Below, in pieces: positions 6,725-14,679 of a stretch of 23,371 nucleotides of DNA (positions within the stretch are counted from its first letter, which is position 1; each line of letters opens with the position of its first letter). The notes under the pieces were generated by a model. It searched no databases and was not told where the DNA came from. It worked only from the letters and a program-made list of their open reading frames with translations. The stretch spans positions 1-23,371 of the forward strand of contig JAHEZF010000002.1 of the NCBI GenBank assembly GCA_023251215.1. The letters are read 5' to 3'. Made by a program: the position numbers and the translations under genes. This DNA is from Sphingobacteriales bacterium. GTDB lineage: Bacteria; Bacteroidota; Bacteroidia; Chitinophagales; Chitinophagaceae.

Positions 6725-9181
6725 TTAATTTGTCTTTTCCGGCGATTCTACGTCCAGGATATTATTCTCTTCTTTTTTATGGATGCCGAAATTGTAACGG
6801 ATATTGATACCGAAACGCCTGGTATCAGATTGCCTGAAACCACTGGCATTTACTGAGCCCTGTTTAATAGTAAAATCATTTTTATTGGTAGCGAAAATAT
6901 CACTCATGCTAAGGGTTACAATCAGCTTTTCTTTCAGAAACCTCCTGTTGATGCTTGCATTCAATGCACCAAACGAACTAAGCTCATAAAACTGCTGCTG
7001 GCCTTTGAAGCGGACAAAACCGTTTACCGTTATCTGCGATCTTTTATCCAGTTTCAAAGTATGATAAGTAAAGAAAGTCCAGGTTCCTTTTTTAAATGAC
7101 AAAGGTTTATTCTCATACAATCCCTGGTAAAAATTATGGTTATATTGTGCACCCAGGACAAAAAAGTATTTACCCCCGGGTGGGATAGCGCCTAATCCCC
7201 GCAGATACCATTCTTTATTGCTGCCCAGGTTGTCGTAAGTTCTGTAAGCCTGTATCCGGCTGCTGTCGGCCTGGTAAATCACATTGGTAAATATGTCTTT
7301 TGTTTTATTTACTCCTATTGCCAGGATCGGACGTTCATCCACACTAACATTGGCTTCGTAGTTGCTGGTAAACTGAGGACGCAATGATGGATTCCCAACT
7401 TCTGAAACATATTGATCAACATATCTTGGAAAAGGATTCAATTGATCATAGACCGGCCTGCTGATAGTACGGCGATATACGAGATAAGCCCTAAGCTCAT
7501 AACCGGCTATTGTCATCACTTTTTTGCTGAGATAGAGATACGGAAAAAGATCGGTGCGGTGAATATCGAATGTTGTGTCGGAAGGAATGATCTGTCTTCC
7601 TTTCATATTCGTATTTTCCAGCCTTGTTCCAATTTTGATCACTATGTCTTTGCCGATGGTTTGTGAACCTTGTAAATAGGCAGAATTGATATTCTCGTTG
7701 TAATTGAATGTATTGGTTCGGCTCTTGTCTTTTGTTCTTACGCCACCGGTTTCCTTAAAATAGTTGGTGATATTTTTATATGCATGAACAGTTGTTTTCA
7801 CACCGGCCTCAAAAGTGAATTTCTTTTTCATCTTCAGCTTCAGATCTGATTTTGCAGAAAAAAAGTTTCGTTTGTTTTCGCCACTGCCATCTCCGCCAAT
7901 AGCAGGGAAGGGTGGAGAATAATAAGTAGTTGTAAAAAATTGGTCAGATGTATTGTGAGAATAATAAAAAAAGATATTATTTGCCCATTCAGAACCGAGT
8001 GTATCAATTTTTAACTTGCTTTCAATACCATTCCCGATGACCAATGAACTTCCTTTATTATTTACATTGTTCAGGTTATCGGTTAGTGTTTGTGAAGTAC
8101 TTATTTTTTTGATCACACTCCGGTTATCAGTGTTATTATTAAAATTATTCAGGTTTATATTGCCCGAAAAGTCAACATCCCATTTTTTACCCAACGAATA
8201 ACTGAGGCCATAACCGGCAAAATAACTATTAGCCGGGTATTTGGTAAAAGCATACTGGCTGAGCATCGAATCAGACGCAAAAATCCGGTCAGTAACTATC
8301 TTTTCATAACCATTCCTTTTGCTGTAATTCAGGTTAATGTAGGAACTCTTTTTACCATCATTATTGTTCAGGTTGAAACCAACAAACCGGTTGCCATAAT
8401 TGCCTTGCTGCATTCCTGTATTTACACTTCCTGTCATGCCGATCTTCACTCCCTTTTTCAACACCACATTTACAATACCGCCGGTGCTGGATGCATCGTA
8501 TTTGGCAGAAGGCGTTCTCACTATCTCAATTTTTGCAATAGCATCAGGCGGTAAACTTTTGAGTATGGTAGCCACATCTGATGCGCTCATCTTCATTTCA
8601 CGGCCATTGATCTGAACAGTGGCGGGAGTAAGACTACTGATATAAATGTTTCCATCCTGGTCAACAAACAGGCCGGGAGTTTTTTCAATTACTTCATAAC
8701 CATTGGTGGAGCTTGCCACTAAATTCTCCGTCTCAATAATGGTTTTATCATCTTCCTGCCTCATCAAAGGCTTTTGTGAAGTAACTACCACTGCGCCTAA
8801 TGTTTTAGGCAAGGGTTCAGCAATAAAATTGAAAAACGATTGATTACCTGAAACAGTGATCCTTTTTTCGACAGGCTGATAGTTGACCGAAGTAACCTTA
8901 ATAAGATATTGGCCTTTTGCCAGCTTAAAAATAACAATGCCGTTGCTATCGGCTACTTTTTTTAAGGTGCTAAGGCTATCTGACCGGTTAATAACTGTGA
9001 AGGAAGCAAAAGAAACCGGCTCTCTTTTTGGATTCATTATTTTAAAAGTTACTCTGATGTCCTCTTGCACAGGTATCACCGGTTGAGCCATAACGTGAAC
9101 CTGGATTAGAAGAAAAGGAAAGATAAATAGTTTATTAAACGATTGGTTTTTCAGCAAGGTGGCAGGTAAAAATGATTGCAT
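6725..9181 (-). CDS. TonB-dependent receptor, outer-membrane beta-barrel family protein
   Basis: An 818-aa outer-membrane protein. The N-terminus MQSFLPATLLKNQSFNKLFIF to VHVMAQP is a long signal peptide (about 1-33). Residues about 40-120 form a carboxypeptidase-regulatory-like beta-sandwich (FKIMNPKREPVSFASFTVI, then GQYLIKVTSVNYQPVEKRI). The plug follows (about 130-245), with typical VVVTSQKP, TPGLFVDQDGNIYI and KIEIVRTPSAKYDASSTGGIVNVVLKKG. The remainder is a barrel of the OMP_b-brl_3 type, ending in SDTRRFGINIRYNFG and a charged tail. No SusD partner is adjacent, so it is not a classical glycan SusCD pair. The substrate is unknown, and the downstream iron permease homologue does not prove iron uptake. 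A TATTTTTG -7 box lies 24 nt before the ATG. Confidence 0.93.
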   Translation of the reverse strand: MQSFLPATLLKNQSFNKLFIFPFLLIQVHVMAQPVIPVQEDIRVTFKIMNPKREPVSFASFTVINRSDSLSTLKKVADSNGIVIFKLAKGQYLIKVTSVNYQPVEKRITVSGNQSFFNFIAEPLPKTLGAVVVTSQKPLMRQEDDKTIIETENLVASSTNGYEVIEKTPGLFVDQDGNIYISSLTPATVQINGREMKMSASDVATILKSLPPDAIAKIEIVRTPSAKYDASSTGGIVNVVLKKGVKIGMTGSVNTGMQQGNYGNRFVGFNLNNNDGKKSSYINLNYSKRNGYEKIVTDRIFASDSMLSQYAFTKYPANSYFAGYGLSYSLGKKWDVDFSGNINLNNFNNNTDNRSVIKKISTSQTLTDNLNNVNNKGSSLVIGNGIESKLKIDTLGSEWANNIFFYYSHNTSDQFFTTTYYSPPFPAIGGDGSGENKRNFFSAKSDLKLKMKKKFTFEAGVKTTVHAYKNITNYFKETGGVRTKDKSRTNTFNYNENINSAYLQGSQTIGKDIVIKIGTRLENTNMKGRQIIPSDTTFDIHRTDLFPYLYLSKKVMTIAGYELRAYLVYRRTISRPVYDQLNPFPRYVDQYVSEVGNPSLRPQFTSNYEANVSVDERPILAIGVNKTKDIFTNVIYQADSSRIQAYRTYDNLGSNKEWYLRGLGAIPPGGKYFFVLGAQYNHNFYQGLYENKPLSFKKGTWTFFTYHTLKLDKRSQITVNGFVRFKGQQQFYELSSFGALNASINRRFLKEKLIVTLSMSDIFATNKNDFTIKQGSVNASGFRQSDTRRFGINIRYNFGIHKKEENNILDVESPEKTN

Positions 9182-9204
9182 AGGTTTCAGAGATGAAAAA
9201 GAAA

Positions 9205-9212
9205 CAAAAATA
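9205..9212 (-). promoter_or_regulatory. -7 box of the TonB receptor gene
   Basis: TATTTTTG on the minus strand matches TAnnTTTG. No clear -33 TTTG is visible at the expected spacing (TTTC is closest). The implied leader is about 15-20 nt. Confidence 0.45.
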
Positions 9213-9269
9213 ATTAAATAGCCGGGGTATGGAAATCCTCATTTACCGGAAAAAATATTTTTAAATCTT

Positions 9270-9761
9270 TTAGCTTTTGAGAGGCCCGCCTGAGTCTTCC
9301 ATTTTTACCGGTCTTTTCTTTTTCTTATGAACATTTATCGCTTCTTCAATAGAATGGGTGCTGTGAATATCAATTTCTTTTTTAGCCAACCGGGACAGTT
9401 CGATATAAAATTTTTTCAGTGTTTCAAGCTCTTTGGCCGAAAGGTCCTCCACATCAATCAGCCGGTTGCTGGCTGATGAACTGGCGGCGATCAGCTCATT
9501 CAGTTTTAGCTGAATGGCTATGGTATCTTTGTTCTGCGAATGCTGAATTACAAATACCATCAGGAAGGTAATGATGGTAGTGCCGGTATTGATTACGAGT
9601 TGCCAGGTGTCTGAAAAATGAAATATAGGTCCTGTTAAGATCCATACCAGGATCACCAGTATGGCTATTAGGAAGGCCATGGATGATCCTGTGGCTTTGG
9701 TTACTTTGGCTGAAAAATTTTCAAAAAAAGTAACAAATCTGTTTTTTGTTTTTTTATTCAT
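9270..9761 (-). CDS. Low-affinity iron permease family protein (PF04120)
   Basis: I use the ATG at 9761 (163 aa); the frame extends 16 codons further to a non-ATG start. Residues 1-25 are basic with FVTFFENFSAKVTKATGSS, the family's N-terminal signature. Two membrane helices follow, about 27-48 (MAFLIAILVILVWILTGPIF) and 53-73 (WQLVINTGTTIITFLMVFVI). Then comes the conserved QHSQNKDTIAIQLKLNELI (73-91), a feature of the low-affinity iron permease/Fet4-related family. The C-terminal tail is charged and lysine-rich (KKKKRPVKMED). Fe transport by bacterial members is unproven, so the name is a family label. It is divergent from the DUF1905 gene with a 77-bp spacer. Confidence 0.85.
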   Translation of the reverse strand: MNKKTKNRFVTFFENFSAKVTKATGSSMAFLIAILVILVWILTGPIFHFSDTWQLVINTGTTIITFLMVFVIQHSQNKDTIAIQLKLNELIAASSSASNRLIDVEDLSAKELETLKKFYIELSRLAKKEIDIHSTHSIEEAINVHKKKKRPVKMEDSGGPLKS

Positions 9762-9838
9762 ATAACCAGGTTTTAAGATGAATTGTTTGTTTTGCCAATT
9801 CAATATCAATTCCGAAATTTAATCAATATCTGCCAGTC

Positions 9839-10345
9839 ATGGTTGCATTCAGTGCTCACATTCACAAATTTGACAAACAGGGTGAAAAAACCGGTTGGAC
9901 ATACTTTGAAATTCCTGCTGATATAGCAGAAAAGATCAAACCCAATAATAAAAAGTCGTTTCGTGTAAAAGGTAAGCTGGATAATCACAAAATTTCCGGT
10001 GTTGCATTATTGCCGATGGGTGGTGCTGCATTTATTATGCCACTCAATGCAGCAATGAGAAAAAGGATTGGCAAACGGCATGGCTCAATGCTGAAAGCGC
10101 AACTGGAAGAAGACAAAAGACCTTTTGAGTTTAATAAAGATTTTATGGAATGTTTGAAAGATGAACCCAAAGCTGTTTTGTTTTTTAAATCGCTTCCTGG
10201 TTCTCATCAGCGGTATTTCAGCAAATGGATTGATGAGGCAAAAACAGAACCTACCAGAACAAAAAGGATTGCACTGGCCGTTAATGCTTTGGCGAAACGA
10301 TGGGGTTATGGTGAAATGTTAAGGGCCTCTCAGGGCAAGCAATAA
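9839..10345 (+). CDS. DUF1905 / YdeI-OmdA family protein
   Basis: A 168-aa cytoplasmic protein of two parts. Residues about 3-85 fit DUF1905 (PF08922): GWTYFEIPADIAEKIKP, then FRVKGKLDNHKISGVALLPMGGAAFIMPLNAAMRKRIGK, a small beta barrel. Residues about 105-160 fit the bacteriocin-protection/OmdA domain (PF13376): FMECLKDEPKAVLFFKSLP, then HQRYFSKWIDEAKTEPTRTKRIALAVNALAKRW. The family is widespread but biochemically uncharacterised; OmdA-type names come from indirect genetic links. The stop codon directly abuts the stop codon of the convergent cytochrome peroxidase gene, with no bases between. Confidence 0.9.
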   Translation: MVAFSAHIHKFDKQGEKTGWTYFEIPADIAEKIKPNNKKSFRVKGKLDNHKISGVALLPMGGAAFIMPLNAAMRKRIGKRHGSMLKAQLEEDKRPFEFNKDFMECLKDEPKAVLFFKSLPGSHQRYFSKWIDEAKTEPTRTKRIALAVNALAKRWGYGEMLRASQGKQ

Positions 10346-11518
10346 TTATTTAAATGGATTCGAGAATTTCACATCCATAGTCACATTTCTGTCTGTCAAA
10401 GTTTTTAGAAAAGCAAGCAGCGCCGATTTGTCCTGCGGGGAAAGATTTAATAACCTGGGGTTGCCATTTGGTAATTTAAGTTGGGGCGACAGGTTGGGAT
10501 GATTTTTTACTCCTGTACTGTAATGTTCTATTACCTGTTCGAGTGTGGTAAAACGGCCATCATGCATATAAGGAGCTGTCAGTTCTACATTGCGCAAAGA
10601 TGTTACTTTAAATAAACCATCCTGTGCCGTGTTATTAGTTACTGCGCCAAACCCCCTGTCTGTCGTTGTAAGATCAAGGCCATTATTTTTTTCGGATGGA
10701 GCAGTAAATGTTTCGGAGCCATGACAGGCGGCGCAGGCATTTTGGGGTAACAGAAATAATTCTTTTCCCCTGTTTTCTTCAGCGGTAAAATTGGGGAACA
10801 ATGCATTGGGTGGCGGAGCTGGAGCAGTGGGGAATGTTTGTCTTCCCTGGTCGTATTTGGATTGGTACGAAACAATAGAACGTACAAATTGCGACAAGGC
10901 TAATGACACACGGTCACTGGTAATATTCTTATCACCAAAGGCTTTTGTAAACAGTGTTGGATAATAAGGCAATGTTTTTAAGCGATTTTCAAGATCGGTC
11001 AGTGTCATGCCCATTTCTACATGATCCTGTATGGGCATAAGTGTTTGTATTTCCAGTGTGGCAGCCCTTTGATCCCAAAAGAAACGTCTATTGGGATAAT
11101 ATTTTGCATCAATGAGTGACATAGAATTTCTTCCCGTAAGCCCGCCGCTAAATCCTGAACTAAGTGCAACAGGATCGGCGAATGCATTGGCCTGTTTGTG
11201 ACAGGATGCGCAGGCAATATTAGTATTGATGGAAAGATTTTTATCATAAAACAAAACCCTGCCCAGTGTGGCTCCATTGTCTGAAATAGGATTGTTAGCA
11301 GGGGTATTTATCTGGCCTTGTATATTCGGTGACTGCAGGTAAGCGGGTATTGCAGGATTAGCATAATTAAAAGGAGTTGACGGCAAATTCAGGTAAGTAG
11401 CTACCGGATCAGGTACCGGGGCAGGAGTATCGCTGTTGTTTTTATTGCATCCGAAAATCAACAATACTAAAAATGGAATTGCTTTTACAAACAGGGCTTT
11501 GAATTTAGTTACAAACAT
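10346..11518 (-). CDS. Di-haem cytochrome c peroxidase, lipoprotein
   Basis: A 390-aa periplasmic or membrane-anchored lipoprotein: signal peptide with lipobox LIFGC (Cys24), then an Asn/Pro-rich linker. Two haem c attachment sites are visible: CASCH at 103-107 and CAACH at 262-266, spaced as in the CcpA/MauG family (CCP_MauG, PF03150). The sequence APYMHDGRFTTLEQVIEHY (315-333) is the conserved C-terminal region with Met/His near the second haem. The family reduces H2O2 to water using cytochrome c or similar donors, though some members carry out MauG-like oxidations. No partner gene is adjacent. The gene is convergent and end-to-end with the DUF1905 gene. Confidence 0.93.
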   Translation of the reverse strand: MFVTKFKALFVKAIPFLVLLIFGCNKNNSDTPAPVPDPVATYLNLPSTPFNYANPAIPAYLQSPNIQGQINTPANNPISDNGATLGRVLFYDKNLSINTNIACASCHKQANAFADPVALSSGFSGGLTGRNSMSLIDAKYYPNRRFFWDQRAATLEIQTLMPIQDHVEMGMTLTDLENRLKTLPYYPTLFTKAFGDKNITSDRVSLALSQFVRSIVSYQSKYDQGRQTFPTAPAPPPNALFPNFTAEENRGKELFLLPQNACAACHGSETFTAPSEKNNGLDLTTTDRGFGAVTNNTAQDGLFKVTSLRNVELTAPYMHDGRFTTLEQVIEHYSTGVKNHPNLSPQLKLPNGNPRLLNLSPQDKSALLAFLKTLTDRNVTMDVKFSNPFK

Positions 11519-11624
11519 GGTGGTTTTTTATAAGGCCATATGACTGGCCGGAGAATTAAGGGTTTAAGATACTATGATTTTTTTTATTATTCAGCAATTA
11601 TACCCGCACTTATCCCTTTTGACA

Positions 11625-11642
11625 GGATGCCCGGGTGCATCC
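11625..11642. promoter_or_regulatory. 6-bp hairpin upstream of the Mur ligase
   Basis: GGATGC, loop CCGGGT, GCATCC: a compact perfect stem 45 nt before the ATG at 11687. A TTGACA hexamer immediately precedes it (11619-11624), so it could overlap a promoter. No T run follows on either strand. Role unknown. Confidence 0.35.
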
Positions 11643-11686
11643 ACGATTAAAAATCCTTCTCCCTGATAATTTCTTTTATTTGCACT

Positions 11687-13078
11687 ATGATCTCTTCGGT
11701 TAATGACTTTCAGAATCCTTTTTTTATCGGTATAGCGGGAAGTGGTATGAGTGCTATTGCTCAATATCTGAAAGGTATGGGCAAAAAGGTAAGCGGCAGT
11801 GATCGTTTTTTTATAGAAGGTAAATACAATGAAACCAAAGAAAAACTGGAAGCTGAAGGCATTCATTGTTTTTTGCAAAATGGGGAAGGGATTACAACTG
11901 CAACAGACCTCGTAGTTATATCAACAGCAATAGAAGATACTGTGGCGGAACTGCAAAAAGCAAAAGCGCTGAATCTTCCGGTTATTAAACGTGCCGAATT
12001 GCTGGCTTTAATAGCAAAAAGTAAAAAAACAATTGCTGTTGGAGGAACCAGCGGCAAAAGCACTACCACTGCCATGCTTTTTGAAATCCTGGAATATGCA
12101 GGATTGAAACCCAGCATCATTACCGGTGCTGGTCTGACAAGCATTATTAAAGACGGAAAGATCGGCAATGCAAAAGTGGGAACAGGCGACCCGATAGCTA
12201 TCGGGTGGTTGGTAATAGAAGCCGATGAAAGCGATGGTTCTATTATCGAATACCATCCTGAGATGGGATTGCTGCTGAATGTAGATAAGGATCATAAAGA
12301 GATTGAGGCACTGATGGAAATTTTCAAAACGTTTAAAAACAACAGCAGGTTATTTGTCGTGAATCAATCAAATTCTCTGGCAAGACAACTTTCACGAAAC
12401 ATTCAACAGGATTTTTCAACTGATCCAAACTTTCAAGCAGGATATATGGCGACTGATTTCAGGCAAAGTGGGTTTAGCATCTCATTTAAATTGAACGGAG
12501 TTGATTTCGGTTTGAATCTTGCCGGAAAACATAACATGGAAAATGCAGTAGCTGCTTCGGCAGTTGCTGCTCAACTTGGAGTTGATTTGAAAGTTTGTGC
12601 AGAAGCATTGAATAATTATCAAGGTATTTACCGTCGCCACCAGGTGTTAGGAAATAAAAATGGTATATGGCTGGTTGATGACTATGCCCACAACCCGGTA
12701 AAATGTGCAGCAGCGATTGAAGCTTGTCAGCCGGTGGCTCCTAAAGTTATTGCCTGGTTTCAGCCACACGGGTATGGCCCCACAAAATTTTTGCGCAAAG
12801 ATTTTGTGCAGGAGATTGCAAAAGTATTAAGACCCGAAGATGAAATATGGATGAGTGAAATATTTTATGCCGGAGGAACAACAACTAAAGATATTTCTGC
12901 CAATGACCTGATTAACGATCTGAAGGCACTGGGCAAAAAAGTTTTTTTTGCAGAAGACAGGAATGACTTTTTACCGGCAGTCAGATCTCATTTTACCAAT
13001 AACTGTGTATTGCTCTTAATGGGAGCAAGGGATCCTTCGTTGGAAAATTTTGCCAAACAAATATGGGCTGATTTATAA
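11687..13078 (+). CDS. Mur ligase family protein, MurC/Mpl-like
   Basis: A 463-aa three-domain Mur ligase. The N-terminal Rossmann domain begins GIAGSGMSAIAQYLKGMG (about 15-32) as in MurC/Mpl. The ATP loop is GGTSGKSTTTAM, where MurC and Mpl normally have GTHGKTTT. The carbamylated/Mg site region is VIEADESDGS (176-185), then LLLNVDKDHKE; the third motif is GKHNMENAVAA. The C-terminal domain carries WLVDDYAHNPVK, with Asn where MurC/Mpl have DDxxHHP. The closest family is UDP-N-acetylmuramate-L-alanine ligase or the murein-tripeptide recycling ligase Mpl, but the motif changes argue for a paralogue with a shifted amino-acid substrate. An 18-bp palindrome is embedded in frame at 12189-12206 and encodes PIAIG just before the conserved WLVIEADES. 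ATP-dependent ligase chemistry is probable; the substrate is unknown. Confidence 0.88.
   Translation: MISSVNDFQNPFFIGIAGSGMSAIAQYLKGMGKKVSGSDRFFIEGKYNETKEKLEAEGIHCFLQNGEGITTATDLVVISTAIEDTVAELQKAKALNLPVIKRAELLALIAKSKKTIAVGGTSGKSTTTAMLFEILEYAGLKPSIITGAGLTSIIKDGKIGNAKVGTGDPIAIGWLVIEADESDGSIIEYHPEMGLLLNVDKDHKEIEALMEIFKTFKNNSRLFVVNQSNSLARQLSRNIQQDFSTDPNFQAGYMATDFRQSGFSISFKLNGVDFGLNLAGKHNMENAVAASAVAAQLGVDLKVCAEALNNYQGIYRRHQVLGNKNGIWLVDDYAHNPVKCAAAIEACQPVAPKVIAWFQPHGYGPTKFLRKDFVQEIAKVLRPEDEIWMSEIFYAGGTTTKDISANDLINDLKALGKKVFFAEDRNDFLPAVRSHFTNNCVLLLMGARDPSLENFAKQIWADL
12189..12206. repeat. In-frame palindromic element ACCCGATAGCTATCGGGT
   Basis: An 18-bp perfect palindrome inside the Mur ligase gene. 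In frame it reads (G)D-P-I-A-I-G-W at residues 168-174. A related copy with centre AC lies at 16970-16987 in the small lipoprotein gene, also within coding sequence. Confidence 0.85.
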
Positions 13079-13119
13079 GGTAAAATTTAATAGTAACTTC
13101 ATAGCCGAAAGACACGGTT

Positions 13120-13599
13120 ATGTACACTGAGAGAAAAAAGAAATTTTTGGAACGGGCCATTGAATTATCAAAGCTTGGGATGCAGAACGGAAGTGGAGGG
13201 CCATTTGGTTGCGTGGTAGTTATGGATGATAAGATTATTGGAGAAGGTTGCAATATGGTAACATCCACCAATGATCCTACTGCACATGCAGAAGTAGTAG
13301 CTATAAGGGAGGCCTGTAAAAAATTAGGAACCTACCAGCTTACAGATTGTGAAATATATACCAGTTGTGAACCTTGTCCCATGTGTCTCGGCGCCATTTA
13401 CTGGGCCAGGCCTAAACGGGTTGTGTATGCCAATACCCGTGAAGAAGCAGCTGCTATTGAATTTGATGATGCATTTATTTATGATGAAATTAATACGCAG
13501 CTTGGCGACAGAAAAATTCCATTTGAACATTTTCCCCATCCGAAAGCAAAAGAAATATTTGATGACTGGAAAAAATGGGAAGACAAAAAGAAATACTGA
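13120..13599 (+). CDS. guaD: Guanine deaminase (GuaD-like nucleoside/base deaminase)
   Basis: A 159-aa cytidine-deaminase-fold enzyme. Zinc ligands are His56 in TAHAEV and Cys86/Cys89 in SCEPCPMC; the proton shuttle is Glu58. Compared with TadA, several features fit the Bacillus GuaD group, which deaminates guanine to xanthine: GSGGPFGCVVV, TSTNDPTAHAEVVAIREACK, YQLTDCEIYTSCEPCPMCLG, AIYWARPKRV, the FDDAFIYDEI stretch, and the aromatic end W-KKWEDKKKY. The extended C-terminus is the swapped tail that closes the neighbouring active site in GuaD. It would act in cytoplasmic purine salvage. It starts 41 nt after the Mur ligase on the same strand, and co-transcription is possible. Downstream is an A/T-only imperfect palindrome (13601-13620). 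Confidence 0.88.
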   Translation: MYTERKKKFLERAIELSKLGMQNGSGGPFGCVVVMDDKIIGEGCNMVTSTNDPTAHAEVVAIREACKKLGTYQLTDCEIYTSCEPCPMCLGAIYWARPKRVVYANTREEAAAIEFDDAFIYDEINTQLGDRKIPFEHFPHPKAKEIFDDWKKWEDKKKY

Positions 13600-13630
13600 T
13601 GAATTTTTTAAAAAAAATTCTCAGCAGGAA

Positions 13631-13993
13631 CTATTGCTGAAGCATTCGCCTGATAAAAATATAGCTGAGAACCATCAGCAGTATCAGTATGAGAACCGCA
13701 ATGTATAACCAGGGCTGATCTTTCAGTTTCATTTTTTCCCGTTGCTGCTTTTTCTTTTTCAATTTGCTTTTGAGGTTGCGGTTCAGGATTTCCACCATGT
13801 AGGCGATCTGCTGTTTGTCTTTTATTTCCTGCAAACCCTCTACGGCATCATCTGCAAATTCATTTTCCAGCAATATCTTTTCCACTTCATGTTTTTTTTC
13901 TTCCGAAAGTTTATTTTGCAGGTAAAGCAGCAAAGTTTCCTGGTTAACTTCGGTGGACAGGTGGGATAATATGTCTTTATAGTTTTCTGACAT
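13631..13993 (-). CDS. Small membrane protein coupled to sigma factor (putative anti-sigma/partner)
   Basis: A 120-aa protein with an acidic helical N-terminus (NQETLLLYLQNKLSEEKKHEVEKILLE region), a Lys/Gln-rich linker (KSKLKKKKQQREK, about 75-88) and a single C-terminal membrane helix (about 94-116: PWLYIAVLILILLMVLSYIF) with almost nothing beyond it. This is a C-tail-anchored, N-in topology. The ATG lies 1 nt after the stop codon of the sigma factor, which implies translational coupling. The N-terminal 'LLLYLQNKLSEEKKHEVEKIL...FADDAVEGL' helical hairpin resembles the cytoplasmic part of some Bacteroidota anti-sigma proteins. The classical zinc anti-sigma HxxxCxxC motif and a periplasmic domain are both absent. 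A function in sequestering the sigma factor at the membrane is inference from position. Confidence 0.75.
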   Translation of the reverse strand: MSENYKDILSHLSTEVNQETLLLYLQNKLSEEKKHEVEKILLENEFADDAVEGLQEIKDKQQIAYMVEILNRNLKSKLKKKKQQREKMKLKDQPWLYIAVLILILLMVLSYIFIRRMLQQ

Positions 13994-13994
13994 T

Positions 13995-14633
13995 TTATTT
14001 CCGGTTCATTTCTTCATTCAATTTTTTTTCAATCAGTATTTTAAGGTTTCGTTTACCATTCTGAATATGGCTTTTTACCTGCAGCATGGAGAAGCCTGTT
14101 TCGATGCTTATTTCGTAGTAGCTTTTCTTCTGCAGGTAAAACAAAGTTACACATTGCTGCTGCTCCCCGTTCAGCTCTTTTAATGCGGATTCCATCAGGG
14201 TCAGTGTATGATCATCCTGCAGCATTGCCTGCCTGTCAGTTTCTTCTTCAGGAGTTGCAGCAAGGCGGTCATTGATCTCAGCAGTAAATTTCCCGTGCCC
14301 GGCACGCAACTTCATTAAACAATGATTTTTGGCTACCATATATATCCAGGATTTAAAATACTCCACCCTGTATTTCTGCAATTCCTGGATCGCTTTTAAA
14401 AATATCTGCTGTACGCTGTCCTTTGCTTCTTCCTCGTTTTTTAAATACTTCATGCATACACCCAGTAACAATAATGTGTACCGCTGCAACAGTATGCCGA
14501 GCCATTCGTTATTATGGTCATCATAAAACTGTTCAAGCAGTTGCTGGTCGGGTATATGCCGGTATTTGTCAGCCTTCACAAGCGGAAAATAGTTATTTTG
14601 TTTTGACTTAGATGCGGTCCGTTGCAATTTCAA
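13995..14633 (-). CDS. RNA polymerase sigma factor, ECF-like sigma-70 family
   Basis: About 200 aa. Region 2 runs from LLQRYTLLLLGVCMKYLKNE through AKDSVQQIFLKAIQEL to YFKSWIYMVAKNHCLMKLR, with the W-Y-A-N-H pattern typical of region 2.4. Region 4 is LKELNGEQQQCVTLFYLQKK, SYYEISIETGFSMLQVKSHI and QNGKRNLKILIEKK, a helix-turn-helix. The variable linker (GHGKFTAEINDRLAATPEEETD) separates them. The start is unresolved: no in-frame ATG exists before residue 62. The outer limit is a TTG at 14633, and a GTG at 14579 is equally credible. It directs transcription of an unknown regulon. The downstream membrane protein starts 1 nt after its stop. The divergent peptidase gene begins only 47 nt from the outermost start. 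Confidence 0.88.
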   Translation of the reverse strand: MKLQRTASKSKQNNYFPLVKADKYRHIPDQQLLEQFYDDHNNEWLGILLQRYTLLLLGVCMKYLKNEEEAKDSVQQIFLKAIQELQKYRVEYFKSWIYMVAKNHCLMKLRAGHGKFTAEINDRLAATPEEETDRQAMLQDDHTLTLMESALKELNGEQQQCVTLFYLQKKSYYEISIETGFSMLQVKSHIQNGKRNLKILIEKKLNEEMNRK

Positions 14634-14679
14634 TAAAAATTTGCTGCATTACTTTGCTTATATTGGATAAAAGTTTTGT

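Noticed and set aside
13601..13620. GAATTTTTT/AAAAAAATTC near-palindrome as a bidirectional terminator
   Set aside because: It is A/T only and has no loop, so the stem would be too weak. It is positioned between convergent genes but cannot be supported.
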